Below are positions 41,769-52,190 of a stretch of 64,000 nucleotides of DNA, one piece after another (position 1 is the stretch's first letter; each line of letters opens with the position of its first letter). A program made the position numbers and the translations under genes. The DNA comes from Ascoidea asiatica (lineage: Eukaryota; Ascomycota; Saccharomycetes; Ascoideales; Ascoideaceae). The DNA lies in assembly GCA_001600695.1 (NCBI GenBank), contig BCKQ01000009.1, positions 124,001 through 188,000 of the forward strand, written 5' to 3'. The notes under the pieces were generated by a model. That model was not told the DNA's origin. It searched no databases and saw only the letters and a list, made by a program, of their open reading frames with translations.

Positions 41769-43721
41769 ATGTTTTCTAAAAGGATATTCATTTCTTCTAA
41801 GACTTGTTTAAATTCATATATAAATAATTGTTCAAGATATAAACTTAAAATAGGTGGTGGTGTTTGTTGTCGTTTTAGATTTTATTCAAAGACATTTAAT
41901 GAATTATATGAGAAGAATTTAATTAAATCAAGTTATTTGAATAATGCATTAAAAGAATTAGAATATAATCATTTAACAAAGACTCAAGAACAAATCTTAG
42001 AACCAATATTAATTGAATCTAAATTAGAATTAAAAAATGAAAAAAATGAAAAAAATGATATAGTTATATCTGCAGAGACTGGATCTGGTAAAACATTATC
42101 ATATATATTACCAATATTAGATGATTTGTTATTATCTTTATTATCAACAGAGGAAATGAATTCAGATTTTGAAAATAAAATACATTCAATTATAATGGTA
42201 CCTACAAGAGATTTAGCAAATCAAGTTACTTTTGAAATTAATAAATTTTTAAATATTATTAATAAAAGTATTACTGAAAATAATAAAAAACTAAGTTGTT
42301 TAATGATTACAGGAGGTGAAATAAGTAAAAAAAATCAAATTGAATTAATATTTAATAATATCAATAATAGAATTCCAGATATTTTAATATGTACATCAGG
42401 TAGATTTATTGATTTATTTATAAATACAAGTACAGATTTGGAAGATAATGAAATATTTAATAATGTCAAGTATCTTATATATGATGAAGCAGATAAATTA
42501 TTAGGACCAGCATATTTTAATGATATTGAAAAAATTAAAAAATTTATAATGAAAAAAAGAAATATTAACAATAAAAATTCAATATTAAATTTATTTTTCT
42601 CCGCAACAATTGATGAAAGTTCAATAAATTTAATCAAAAAATTAAAGAATTTAAAGAATTTTAATAATATTGAAGATAATAATGATATAAAATATTTAAA
42701 TATAAATAATAGTTCCAATGTATTAAGTCCGAAAAAAGAAATAAATCAATCAATTGTATTTACAAATAATTTATTTGATAATTTCATAAGTTCAATATTA
42801 TTTATTAATAAAAGAATAGTAAGTGAAAAGAAATTTTTCAAAGGAATTATATTTTTACCAACAATAAAATCGGTTGAATTTTATAATGAATTAATTTTAA
42901 TTAATAATAAATTATTTAAAATTAATTTAAAAATTTTCTATATTTCTGGAGATATTTCAAATAAATTAAGATTAAAAATTATTAATGAATTTAAAAATAC
43001 ATTTGAATTCAATTCATTATTAATTTCAACAGATATTTCATCTAGAGGTATGGATTATCCAAATCTTACAAATATTATAATTATTGGAACACAATTAGAC
43101 TATGAAAATTATATTCATAAAATTGGTAGAATTTCAAGAGGATTATTATCACCTGAAAGGGGTGATGATGATAAAAATGAATATAATTCAATAATTTATT
43201 TAAGTAAATTTGAAGAAAATTATTATAAATTTTTAATTAAAAATAATTTTATTATATTTAATAATAAATTTAAAGATATTGGGAATTTAAAATTTGAAAA
43301 TTTACTTATGAATGAATTTTATAAGAAATTAAAACAGAATAACCAACTTGAAAAAGATATATATATTTCAAATTTTATAAATTCAATAATTAGTTATTAT
43401 TCAATAATTTATAAGAAATATAATATTGAAGAGAAAATGTTATTTGAAACTATTTTAAATCTATATAAAAGAATTAATAGAGAAGAATATGAAAATAATA
43501 AGAATTTAAAACCAAGAATTAATTTAAATTTAATTATAAGTTATTTTAAAAACATTCCAATTTCAATTATTGAGAATTATTTTGAAATTAATAATGAAGA
43601 AAAAGAAAAATTGGAAAAAATTCATAAGAATAATAATAAACAAGTCAATTTCAAGGATATTAAGAGAGTTAATACTAAGAAACAAGTGAAAAGAGAAGTA
43701 ACAGATAGATTTAATTATTAA
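41769..43721 (+). CDS. MRH4: Mitochondrial DEAD-box RNA helicase Mrh4
   Basis: This 650-residue protein has a basic, Ser- and Arg-containing N-terminus without acidic residues (KRIFISSKTCLNSYINN, CCRFRFYSK), as expected for a mitochondrial targeting sequence. It then has DEAD-box motifs: a Q-motif region LTKTQEQILEPIL, motif I SAETGSGKT with Lys108, Ia PTRDLANQ, II DEAD at 239-242, III FSATID, a GTQLDYENYIHKIGR stretch including motif VI, and an altered RISRG arginine finger. Yeast Mrh4 acts in late assembly of the mitochondrial large ribosomal subunit around 21S rRNA. Length is somewhat above the 561 residues of S. cerevisiae, because of inserted Asn/Lys-rich loops and a longer basic C-terminus (KQVKREVTDRFNY). 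Confidence 0.85.
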   Translation: MFSKRIFISSKTCLNSYINNCSRYKLKIGGGVCCRFRFYSKTFNELYEKNLIKSSYLNNALKELEYNHLTKTQEQILEPILIESKLELKNEKNEKNDIVISAETGSGKTLSYILPILDDLLLSLLSTEEMNSDFENKIHSIIMVPTRDLANQVTFEINKFLNIINKSITENNKKLSCLMITGGEISKKNQIELIFNNINNRIPDILICTSGRFIDLFINTSTDLEDNEIFNNVKYLIYDEADKLLGPAYFNDIEKIKKFIMKKRNINNKNSILNLFFSATIDESSINLIKKLKNLKNFNNIEDNNDIKYLNINNSSNVLSPKKEINQSIVFTNNLFDNFISSILFINKRIVSEKKFFKGIIFLPTIKSVEFYNELILINNKLFKINLKIFYISGDISNKLRLKIINEFKNTFEFNSLLISTDISSRGMDYPNLTNIIIIGTQLDYENYIHKIGRISRGLLSPERGDDDKNEYNSIIYLSKFEENYYKFLIKNNFIIFNNKFKDIGNLKFENLLMNEFYKKLKQNNQLEKDIYISNFINSIISYYSIIYKKYNIEEKMLFETILNLYKRINREEYENNKNLKPRINLNLIISYFKNIPISIIENYFEINNEEKEKLEKIHKNNNKQVNFKDIKRVNTKKQVKREVTDRFNY

Positions 43722-44270
43722 TAATATCTTCAGTTACAAGTTTATATCCTTCTTTTTATATATATTTGTCTCTGTAAGCATAATAAATGAACCGAAAAAG
43801 AGGAACCGCAAACATGGACTCAAAAAAGAAAAAAAAAATATATATCCGGATTCACCCCACTCAGGATTAAATAAATACGGACCGGATATTTAAAATACCG
43901 GGTAACTCTATTTTTTGGAAATCACGTGCTGTTTTTATTTTTGTTGTTTCTCGATTTGGCCCTGGAACTGCCAAAACTTGTTTTTGTTTTTGTTTTTGGT
44001 TTGGGGAGGACAGAAACGAAATAAAATAAGATGATAAAAAAGAAGAAGAAGAAGATGATGAGGATGAGAAAGAACTATAAGCACAAGAAGGTAGATACAG
44101 AGATAGAGAATAATTCATAGATATAGAACTGGAATTGAGATAGAAGTGGGAATAGGAGAAGCCATTGTGAGCACATACTTTATTAAGATAATTACTGAAA
44201 AATATACACTGTATTAAGAAACTTGAATAGAAACTTTGTCAATTAATTTAAAATTCAGTTATCAATAAAT
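43722..44270. promoter_or_regulatory. Promoter region of the Msi1/Hat2-like gene
   Basis: This is 549 bases between the MRH4 stop and the next start on the same strand. A GC-richer patch lies at about 43790-44010, with a CACGTG box at 43923-43928 (annotated separately) and words such as CATATTTAATCCT-type AT flanks. A GAAGAAGAAGAAGATGATGAGG purine run follows near 44040-44065. The minus-strand 83-codon ORF here looks incidental. Confidence 0.5.
43923..43928. promoter_or_regulatory. CACGTG E-box
   Basis: Exact CACGTG palindrome (context AATCACGTGCTG) about 345 bases upstream of the Msi1/Hat2-like start and inside the GC-richer patch. It is the third CACGTG seen in promoter islands of this window. 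bHLH binding is inferred. Confidence 0.35.
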
Positions 44271-46805
44271 ATGGAAGAATTAACTTCTGCAAATAACAAT
44301 TTAATAAATATTCAAGATATTGAAAAAGTTAAAAATGAAGAATTTAAAATTTGGAAAAAAACTGTACCTTTACTTTATGATACAATTCAAACTCATGTAC
44401 TTAATTATTCATCAAATTTTTTAAAATTTTTACCAATTTCAAATTCAAATGGTGGTATAAATTATTCAAATGATAAAAATTCAATATTTTCTCAATTTTT
44501 ATTATCTGAAAATAATAATTTATCTTCTTCTTTAAATATTTATTCAATTCAATTACCTTCAACTTTATATTCAAAAAATGATATAAAAGATAATATTAAA
44601 GATAATATTCCAATACCAATTGGTCCTGCTTTAACTTCAAAATTAGAATTTAAAAGAAGTTTTCCATTACAAGATAATGTTAATCAAATTTCTTTACCTT
44701 TTCAAAAAAATCAAACTGATAAAAATTTAGTTTATTCATTTTTAAATAATGGTTCAATTCAATTAACTGATTTAAATTCAAAGTCAAATTCAATTTCTGA
44801 TTGTAAATTTTTAAAATTTCATCAAACTCAAGGTCATTCTTTAGATTCTTTTGAAAATATACTTTTATCTGCTGATAATAATGGTCAAATTGCAAAATGG
44901 ATTGATGGTAATTTATCTTCTACTTTTACTTTAAGTCAAAATGATTTTATTAATTCTAATTATTCAACAAGTATAAATTCAATATCTCAAAATTATAATT
45001 TACCTTCAATTTTTGCAACTGGTTCAAATGATAAATTATTAAATTTATTTGATTCAAGAGATAATAAAAATTCTCCATTTTTTACATCTTCTGCTTTAAA
45101 TCCAATTCATACTGATAAAATTAATTCTGTAAAATTTCATCCATATATTAAAACTTTATTATTAACTGCTTCTTCTGATAATACTATAAATATTTTTGAT
45201 TTAAGAAATTTATCATGTCCATTTAGAACTTTATTTGGTTCTTCAGCTCCAGTTTCAAATTTAAAATTTTCAACTTTAAATCCACATTTATTATCTTCTC
45301 ATACTTTAGATAATAAAATTTATATTTGGGATTTAAATAATATTAATGATGGTATCTATTCAAAAGAAATGTATTTACAAGAAAAAGAAAAATTCGAAAA
45401 TATTAATTCAAATAATGAATCTTATACTTATGATCCATGTTTAAAATTTATTCATTCTGGTCATTTAAATAATTTATATGATCATGATTGGAATCCATAT
45501 TTAAATAATATTATTGGTTCAGTATCTGATGATAAATTATTAGAATTTTGGAAACCAATTTTACATTTAAATTATGAAGATAGATATGATAATTTTTCTT
45601 CTGATGAACAACAATCTGAAAATCTTGTTCATGATGATACAAATATCGATGAAATAAATATCGATGATACAAACATTGATGATACAAACATGGATGAAAT
45701 CGATGATGATGACGACGTTGATGATAATAATGAAAATGATAATATTAATAATAATATCGAAGATGATGAGGAAGAACAAGATGAAGAAGAACAAGAAGAT
45801 AATAATAATGATATTCATCAAAATAATTTAAGAAATAAAAACATTGAAGATCAATTCTCATCAGAGTTAAAAGCAGCTGTAACAAAAATCATTAATCATC
45901 AAAATTCTCTGCCTCAAAATTTTTCTGAAAACACTTCTGAAAATACTTCCGAAAGTACATCCGAAAACACATCCGAAAATAATTTAGAAAATCTACCTGT
46001 ACCTATACCTCCTGAACATCTAGTTGAAGGAATGTTTAAAAATGAACCTGAATCTTCGGGTAATGAATTAAATGAAGTTTTGACTAAAGTCAAGGAAGAC
46101 AAACTGAAAAAACAAGAAAATGATATAAATGATCAAAAAGATTCAATATCTGAAACTGTATATCGACTCGTACTTCGAAATGATGAAAGTGCAGAATCTT
46201 TTATGAGAGGAGAATTGTTGAAACCTGAAGAAAATATTAATACAAAAGAAGTTGAAAGTGAAAATAGTTCCTCGGAAGTAAAAGAGATACAAGAAGACTC
46301 AAACGATGAGAATGAATTGGAAAATAAAAATGAAATAAATAATAAACAGGTTAAAATTGAAATTCAATTAACGAAACCTAGTCAGATTGAAAATGAAGAG
46401 AAAAACGAAGTTGAAAATCAAAGTATAAATGAAAATGAAAATGATATACAAATACAGGAAGAAATTAGAAATCCATTAATTACTATTAATAGGCCAAGAT
46501 TAGATAATTCAAAACTGCTGAAAATTGATACACCACCAGAATCAAGCGGTGAAGAAATAAATTCTATTGATGATAATAATGGTAACATAAGCATTAACCA
46601 AAATGAGATTCAAATTGATATTAATAATGATGATATTCTTCAAGATCCAGAAGAACCAATACTAACTGAGATTAATAATAATGAAAATAATAATAGTGAA
46701 AATAATAATAATGAAAATAATAGTGAAAATATTAATAGTGAAAATAATAGAGATGATGAATCAAAAAAAGAAATAACAGATAAAGATATAGATATGGAAA
46801 AATAA
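44271..46805 (+). CDS. RbAp46/48-type WD40 histone chaperone (Msi1 or Hat2) with a long acidic tail
   Basis: This is an 844-residue protein. The first ~430 residues are a seven-bladed WD40 histone-H4-binding protein. The N-terminal helix FKIWKKTVPLLYDTIQTHVL matches the CAF1C/H4-binding motif. DKINSVKFHPYIKTLLLTAS and GHLNNLYDHDWNPY are typical late blades, and the last blade ends DDKLLEFWKP. Msi1 (CAF-1 p48) and Hat2 (histone acetyltransferase partner) are both possible. The conserved WPSLT after the helix is replaced by YSSNF, so the copy is divergent. Residues ~431-844 form an unusual acidic, Asn/Ser/Glu-rich tail with repeated DDTNID, SENTSE and ENNN units. Family members normally end soon after the propeller. 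Codon use in the tail is richer in GC-ending and CTG codons than in the core. The tail is in frame without any sign of a splice. Confidence 0.75.
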   Translation: MEELTSANNNLINIQDIEKVKNEEFKIWKKTVPLLYDTIQTHVLNYSSNFLKFLPISNSNGGINYSNDKNSIFSQFLLSENNNLSSSLNIYSIQLPSTLYSKNDIKDNIKDNIPIPIGPALTSKLEFKRSFPLQDNVNQISLPFQKNQTDKNLVYSFLNNGSIQLTDLNSKSNSISDCKFLKFHQTQGHSLDSFENILLSADNNGQIAKWIDGNLSSTFTLSQNDFINSNYSTSINSISQNYNLPSIFATGSNDKLLNLFDSRDNKNSPFFTSSALNPIHTDKINSVKFHPYIKTLLLTASSDNTINIFDLRNLSCPFRTLFGSSAPVSNLKFSTLNPHLLSSHTLDNKIYIWDLNNINDGIYSKEMYLQEKEKFENINSNNESYTYDPCLKFIHSGHLNNLYDHDWNPYLNNIIGSVSDDKLLEFWKPILHLNYEDRYDNFSSDEQQSENLVHDDTNIDEINIDDTNIDDTNMDEIDDDDDVDDNNENDNINNNIEDDEEEQDEEEQEDNNNDIHQNNLRNKNIEDQFSSELKAAVTKIINHQNSLPQNFSENTSENTSESTSENTSENNLENLPVPIPPEHLVEGMFKNEPESSGNELNEVLTKVKEDKLKKQENDINDQKDSISETVYRLVLRNDESAESFMRGELLKPEENINTKEVESENSSSEVKEIQEDSNDENELENKNEINNKQVKIEIQLTKPSQIENEEKNEVENQSINENENDIQIQEEIRNPLITINRPRLDNSKLLKIDTPPESSGEEINSIDDNNGNISINQNEIQIDINNDDILQDPEEPILTEINNNENNNSENNNNENNSENINSENNRDDESKKEITDKDIDMEK

Positions 46806-46935
46806 ACTAATTATAATTTTAGGTAAATATTAGATCAATATTTGCCATAATTAATTATTGTGTACTTATATATGTATAAATTTTGAATAAATGATAATGA
46901 AAAATTCAAAAAATAAAGTAAATTTCTTAAAATAA

Positions 46936-48286
46936 TTACCATCTATGAGTTTCATCACCTTCCTTCCATTGTCGTTCTTCATAACCCAAGATTTTTTTAA
47001 CTTCTTTAACAAGAATTGGATTACCCATATTTTTACCAATATTATCACTAATTTTAATTGCATCTTTATCATTAACTTTTTTTAATTTTATTACAATATT
47101 TAATGGATTTGTTTTAATATTTTTATTTGATTTTTTTTTAAAATCATTTGTAAAATTTGTACCAATACCAAAAGTTGCATTCAAACCAAATTCTTTTGCT
47201 TTTTTATTAAATTTTATACATTTTTCAATATTTAAAGCATCAGAATAACAAATAATTTTAGAAAATTTTGGTAAATTTCTAAAATTTAAATAAAATTTAC
47301 TAATTTTTTCAGTATATAATAATGGATCACCAGAATCTTGTCTAACACCCATATAATTTGAAATATATGGTTCTTTAAAATTATTCAAAAATGAATCAGT
47401 ACCAAAAGTATCAGTTAAAGCTAAACCAGCATTTTTTAAACCAACAGTATCACACCAATATTTCATTGATAAATAATTTGCATTTTTATAATCACCAGTA
47501 ATTGAAGCTATAGCCATAATCCATTCATGAGCAACAGTACCAATTGGTTTTAAATTATATTTTTTAGCTAAAAAAACATTACTTGTACCAATTAAAAGAT
47601 TTTTTTTATCTTTTGGAACATTTTTATCATCATCAAAAAAATTCACAATTGTTTTAATAACTAAATCTTGAGCTTTAAAAGATCTTCTTCTTCTTGTACC
47701 AAATTCAGAAAAAAAACATTCATTTTCAAATAATTTCTTACATTTATATTCTGCCAATTCAATTTGATTATCATAATCCCAATCAATATCAACATATTTG
47801 AAATAACATTCAGAAAATATTGATAAAAGTGGAATTTCATATAAAATTGTTTCTTGCCAAAGACCTTTGATTTGTAAATTTAAATCTTTTGTTTCATTAT
47901 TAAAATCTAAAATAATTTGATTTTTTGGATCAAGTTTAAATTCTTTAATATAATCAAAATATTCTTTTGGTAAATAAGGTAATTGATCTTTTAAATAATT
48001 AATTTCATCATTTGTGAAAACTAAATTTTCTAAAGTACTTATTTGATATTTTAATTCTTCAAATGCTTCAAGATTGAATTTCATTGAAGGAGTACGATTT
48101 GTGAATTGATAAACAACATCTTAATTATTCAAATCCTTGTTAGTAAAAGACTACTCAATCGTTTCAATTGAAATAAAAATCATACTTACAAGTAGTTGGA
48201 AAGTTCTTATGAACTGCAGCTTGCATTGTCAATTTATAAAGATCTGTATCCAACAAAGATCTAATAAATGGTTGCTTGTCACTCAT
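46936..48286 (-). CDS. NPT1: Nicotinate phosphoribosyltransferase, two exons
   Basis: Exon 1 is 48286-48190 and exon 2 is 48119-46936, giving 426 residues against 429 in S. cerevisiae. The spliced start MSDKQPFIRSLLDTDLYKLT is the family N-terminus, and the junction yields NFPTTYVVYQFTNRTPSMKF in frame. The enzyme converts nicotinate and PRPP to nicotinate mononucleotide in the Preiss-Handler route to NAD+. Visible active-site blocks: EIPLLSIFSE, FSEFGTRRRRSFKAQDLV, LIGTSNVFLAKKY, IGTVAHEW (the phosphorylatable active-site His region), NAGLALTDTFGTD, VRQDSGDP and FGIGTNFTND. The end GDETHRW matches yeast. The stop lies 130 bases from the convergent Msi1/Hat2-like gene. Confidence 0.96.
48120..48189 (-). 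other. NPT1 intron
   Basis: 70-base intron with donor GTAAGT, a perfect TACTAAC branch point and acceptor AAG. It splits a codon after its first base. Removing it joins two parts of the conserved Npt1 N-terminus. Confidence 0.92.
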
Positions 48287-48686
48287 TTTGGTCTAGTATA
48301 TGAAAATTACTTAAGAATAACTTGAAAATACAATAGGGACTCGATACAAATTGAAAATATATGCTGTATATACTATATTGTCTAATCTCGTATAAAAACA
48401 ATTGCTTCTTTTACATTCAACAGGAACAAGATAAAAAAAAAGAAGGTCCAGAGATGTTTATTTTATTACTGCTCATTGAATTTATTTTTTATCGCTGCTT
48501 GAAATGAGATCTGGTTAAGCCACATACGCAGCCACAAACGCCTTCCCGCGGGAATTTCCACTCTGATGAGTTCCAAGCCGCGGGATGCCTTTTTGTGACC
48601 GAATCAAGAAATTTTTCACTTTGAAACTTTTTTTTATTTTTTTGATTTGATTTATTTTATTCTGTTTATTAAAAGGTTTGTTTGAT
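48287..48686. promoter_or_regulatory. NPT1 promoter and NAN1 3' flank, with GC-rich island
   Basis: This 400-base gap has the NPT1 start on one side and the NAN1 stop on the other (both minus strand). A compact GC-rich island lies at about 48515-48600 with CCCGCGGGAA (48545-48554) and CCGCGGGA, two overlapping-type palindromic GC words, and GATGAG nearby. The NAN1 3' coding end next to it is itself noticeably GC-richer than the rest of that gene. Confidence 0.5.
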
Positions 48687-51308
48687 TTAAATTAGATTGA
48701 CAACTTTGTCAAACAAAGAGCCCAAGGGAAAGTCATTGAATTCAAATTCCTCCTTGATGACCTTGTCAAAGGTGTGTGAGTTGATGTTTTTACCAAACCA
48801 AAAGCTTTCTCTATCATCAATTGAACTTGAAGTTATATCCTTTTTATAATTCTTATTATTATTCTGTAAAGTTTCATTTATAACCAAACCACCTGCAGAA
48901 CTCTTAAGAGCTTGTTTTATTAATAATCCAAATGAATCTTGTTTCTTTTTACTGATTCCTTTAATTGAGCTTGTTAATGTCTGTTTTTCTTCAGCGATTT
49001 TATAAATATTATAATCAATATCAATAAATAAAAATTCTTCAGTATTTTTATTGAAAAATAAAGAACTTATATAATTTTTGTGAATTTTAACAGAAACTTC
49101 TAAGATTTGATTATTATTGTTATTGATTTTAATTGTGAAAATCTTTGAAGTTAATTCAAAAGTTTCTGGATTTTTAAAATTTATTGCAAATATAATTATA
49201 TTTTTATTTTCATTTATATCTAATAAATTACTACCATTTTTATTAATAAAATTATTTAAATTAAATTGCCATTCTATTTTAAATTCAAGTAAATTAAATC
49301 CAATTAACTTATTTTTAGATAAAATTATTAAAATTTTATCATTATTGATTAATTTTAAACTTCTTATTCTTGAATCAGAAATTAATGGAATTGAAATATT
49401 ACTGATATTATCATTATCATTATTATTATTATTTTCAAGATTTATAACTGAAATTTTATTTTCAATTGCAAGAAAAATTGTTGAACCATCTGATGACCAA
49501 CATGAAACTATTGAATTTGTATTTAAATTTAAATTTCCATTTATATGTTTTCTTATTGACCAATTAATATCAGTTTGATTTTTTAATTTTTTATTAATAG
49601 TATAACCTTTTTTGGAAAATGTTGGTCTCCAAATTCTTATACAACCACTATTATCTAAAGTTAAAAATCCTTCACCATTGAAATATTCAAAAGGTGCAGG
49701 AATTATTTGATTTATAATTTTATCACCATGAGGATTAATAATTTTTGAAATTAAATCCCAAGAATTAGTTTCTAAATTAAATTTCCAAAATTTTAAATTA
49801 TAAATTTCTTCAAAAGATAATTGTTTATTTTTAAAATTTGAATATTTAAAAATATCAAAAGTTGACATCCATAAACCATCAATTGTAAAAGAAATTAAAT
49901 TAATTTCAGGTTCAAGAATATTTAATTCATCTTTAACTTTACCAGCAGATTGAATTGAATTAGTTAATTTTTGTGTAAAAATTTCTTCATTATTTTTTAA
50001 ATTAAAACATTGAATTTGAGATGCATTAATGAAATATAATGAATTTGTTTTATTGTTAATATAAGTTTTGAAATTGAATTCTCTTTTAATTTTATATAAT
50101 TCCATTGAATTATTGGAATTTTTATCCAAATCTGAAATATTCTTTTTAAATTCAGATTGAAGATGATTAATATTTGAAATATTTGGTCTGATTGAATTAA
50201 TTGAAATTCTTGAAGATAAATCAGTAAAATTAAGTACTAAATATTTTAAATCTTTTGTATTGTTTGAATTATTTGAAGTATTTGAAATTTCAAATTTTAA
50301 ATTTATATAATTTTCAGAACTTTCGATATCTTTAATTTCACCAGATAATCTTGGTAAAAATTGTAATTTATCAGAATTTAATTGCCAAAATACTAAAACT
50401 TTTTCCAATCCACCAGAAAGTAAATAATTATTATCATAAGTAAAAGAAATTGAAGAAACTTTATCAACATGCCATCTTAAAAATCTAAATTTATTATTTG
50501 TATAAATTAACTGAATTATACCATTTTTAAAACCTAGAGCAATTAATTTATTATTTGAAATTGCAATTGAAGATATAAGATTTGTTGATTTTAATTTTTT
50601 TAAATTTGGAATTTTTATTGAAGTTTCTTTATCGATTATAGTTTCATTATTTATTGAATAATCTGATAATGAAATAACTTTTAAAGATAATACACTTGAA
50701 ACATTAACTAAAAAGACAAGATATGAAGAATTTAAAGAGATATTATAATTAAGTACACCAGAAGCTGTATATATTTCTTTTGAAGTATATGTGATATTCT
50801 CATATATATTTTCTTTTTCATCTATACTTTCTTCTATATTTTCATTTTCATTTGGTAAAGTTTTATTGAAATTAAAAGATAATTTAATTAAAGATTTTGA
50901 ATATTTCTGTTTTCCAATTAATAAAAAAATATCATAATTCGAACTAATTAATAAAATTTTTTCTATATTAACAATATTTAATCTTAATTTTTTAATAATT
51001 TTTTTTAAAATTAAATCAAAAAATAAAATTTCACCTTCAGATTTTATTATCCAAATAATTTCAGTATTAATTGGATCAAATCTTATATCAATTACAGAAT
51101 TTTGAATCTTTGAAAGATCTTGTGGATTAAAATATATTGTTTGAATACATAATTTTGTTAATAAATTATATATCTGAATATGATTATTATAAAGTACTAA
51201 ATACAATTTATTATCATTTGAGAAAATAGTATTATTTGAATTCTTTATGAAATTTCCTCCTCCAACCAAGGAGATATTTTGTTTCAACTTTGAAGCAGTA
51301 ACATTCAT
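48687..51308 (-). CDS. NAN1: Small-subunit processome WD40 protein Nan1/Utp17
   Basis: This 873-residue protein matches yeast Nan1/Utp17 (896 residues; human WDR75). It is a t-UTP/UtpA subcomplex protein that links Pol I transcription to early pre-18S processing in the nucleolus. It opens with SLVGGGNFIKNSNNTIFSND. The most characteristic block is HVDKVSSISFTYDNNYLLSG then GLEKVLVFWQLNSDKLQFLP, and a later blade reads FNGEGFLTLDNSGCIRIWRP. Two tandem WD40 propellers are expected and the repeat pattern fits, although the blades are degenerate. The C-terminal ~80 residues (FWFGKNINSHTFDKVIKEEF) are conserved-looking. Low-complexity Asn tracts are minor. DHR2, another ribosome-biogenesis gene, lies 10 kb away, but no clustering is implied. 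Confidence 0.87.
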   Translation of the reverse strand: MNVTASKLKQNISLVGGGNFIKNSNNTIFSNDNKLYLVLYNNHIQIYNLLTKLCIQTIYFNPQDLSKIQNSVIDIRFDPINTEIIWIIKSEGEILFFDLILKKIIKKLRLNIVNIEKILLISSNYDIFLLIGKQKYSKSLIKLSFNFNKTLPNENENIEESIDEKENIYENITYTSKEIYTASGVLNYNISLNSSYLVFLVNVSSVLSLKVISLSDYSINNETIIDKETSIKIPNLKKLKSTNLISSIAISNNKLIALGFKNGIIQLIYTNNKFRFLRWHVDKVSSISFTYDNNYLLSGGLEKVLVFWQLNSDKLQFLPRLSGEIKDIESSENYINLKFEISNTSNNSNNTKDLKYLVLNFTDLSSRISINSIRPNISNINHLQSEFKKNISDLDKNSNNSMELYKIKREFNFKTYINNKTNSLYFINASQIQCFNLKNNEEIFTQKLTNSIQSAGKVKDELNILEPEINLISFTIDGLWMSTFDIFKYSNFKNKQLSFEEIYNLKFWKFNLETNSWDLISKIINPHGDKIINQIIPAPFEYFNGEGFLTLDNSGCIRIWRPTFSKKGYTINKKLKNQTDINWSIRKHINGNLNLNTNSIVSCWSSDGSTIFLAIENKISVINLENNNNNDNDNISNISIPLISDSRIRSLKLINNDKILIILSKNKLIGFNLLEFKIEWQFNLNNFINKNGSNLLDINENKNIIIFAINFKNPETFELTSKIFTIKINNNNNQILEVSVKIHKNYISSLFFNKNTEEFLFIDIDYNIYKIAEEKQTLTSSIKGISKKKQDSFGLLIKQALKSSAGGLVINETLQNNNKNYKKDITSSSIDDRESFWFGKNINSHTFDKVIKEEFEFNDFPLGSLFDKVVNLI

Positions 51309-52190
51309 TACAGAAGGATCGAATAATTAGTTTGAATTATTGAAGAAATCTACTTCAACAACTATTATAATCAAATTACTATTTCCAATCTTCTAATAAA
51401 TGTATTTGCAATAATAAACTTTTCAAGATTTCACCTTCCAAAAAAATTTTGTACAAAAAAAATTTCAAAATTGGAAAATAAAAAAAATTATTCAGGAAAA
51501 CACCGGAAATAGGCGGATTTGGCGGAACTACATGGAAATAAATGGATTTAGATATATCCGCTGTCAGGAAACAAAACCGGCAAAAAAAGCATAAAAATCC
51601 AAATATTTGCAGGGTAACACTTTGATTAGACCTTTTTGTGACTGGAAAATAAATAAAAATAATTGAATAAATAAATATTAAAAAAAAAAGGTTTGTTTGT
51701 AACTTTTCATCGATGATCACTGAAGTTTAACGAAGAGGTCAAATGTTTATTGAATGAAACAGAAAAGATAAAAATGATTGAAGTTGCTTTACTAAAAACA
51801 ATAAAGCTATTAATACTATACATGATAACACAACAGACAAAATGAAAAAAGCATGAAAATTTAAGTGAATTGAAAAAAGTAAAAACTAAATAGAAAAAGA
51901 AAAAGAAAGTAAAAGCAGAACGAAAACAAAACAAAACAAAACAAATGAAAACAAAACAGAAATAAGAGTATTAAAAGTTTATAAAAAAACAGAGAAATGA
52001 TAAAATAAAAACTAGAAAATAAAAAAAAAGAAATTTAACAAATTGTGCATCGAAATGTGTGAAATTAAAATTGTCTTTAATAACTGTGAAAATATTTTTG
52101 AACCAATAAAGTAGAGTACTCAGATACTAAATAAGAAATATGAAAGATTAAGGAGAAATTAAAAGAAATTAAAAGAAAATGATTGAAAAA
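51309..52190. promoter_or_regulatory. NAN1 promoter and BUD2 3' flank
   Basis: This is 882 bases. A weak GC-richer patch lies at 51495-51620 (AGGCGGATTTGGCGGAAC, GATATATCCGCTGTC, ACCGGC). The remaining ~550 bases are strikingly purine-rich on the plus strand (A/G runs with ACAAAACAAAACAAAAC repeats near 51920-51945). Minus-strand ORFs of 113 and 75 codons (51379-51720, 51707-51934) are Phe-rich readings of this purine DNA and are not supported as genes. Confidence 0.5.

Noticed and set aside
51379-51934. Phe-rich minus-strand ORFs of 113 and 75 codons upstream of NAN1
   Set aside because: They are readings of a purine-rich tract, with no conserved motif, and overlap the expected NAN1 promoter.
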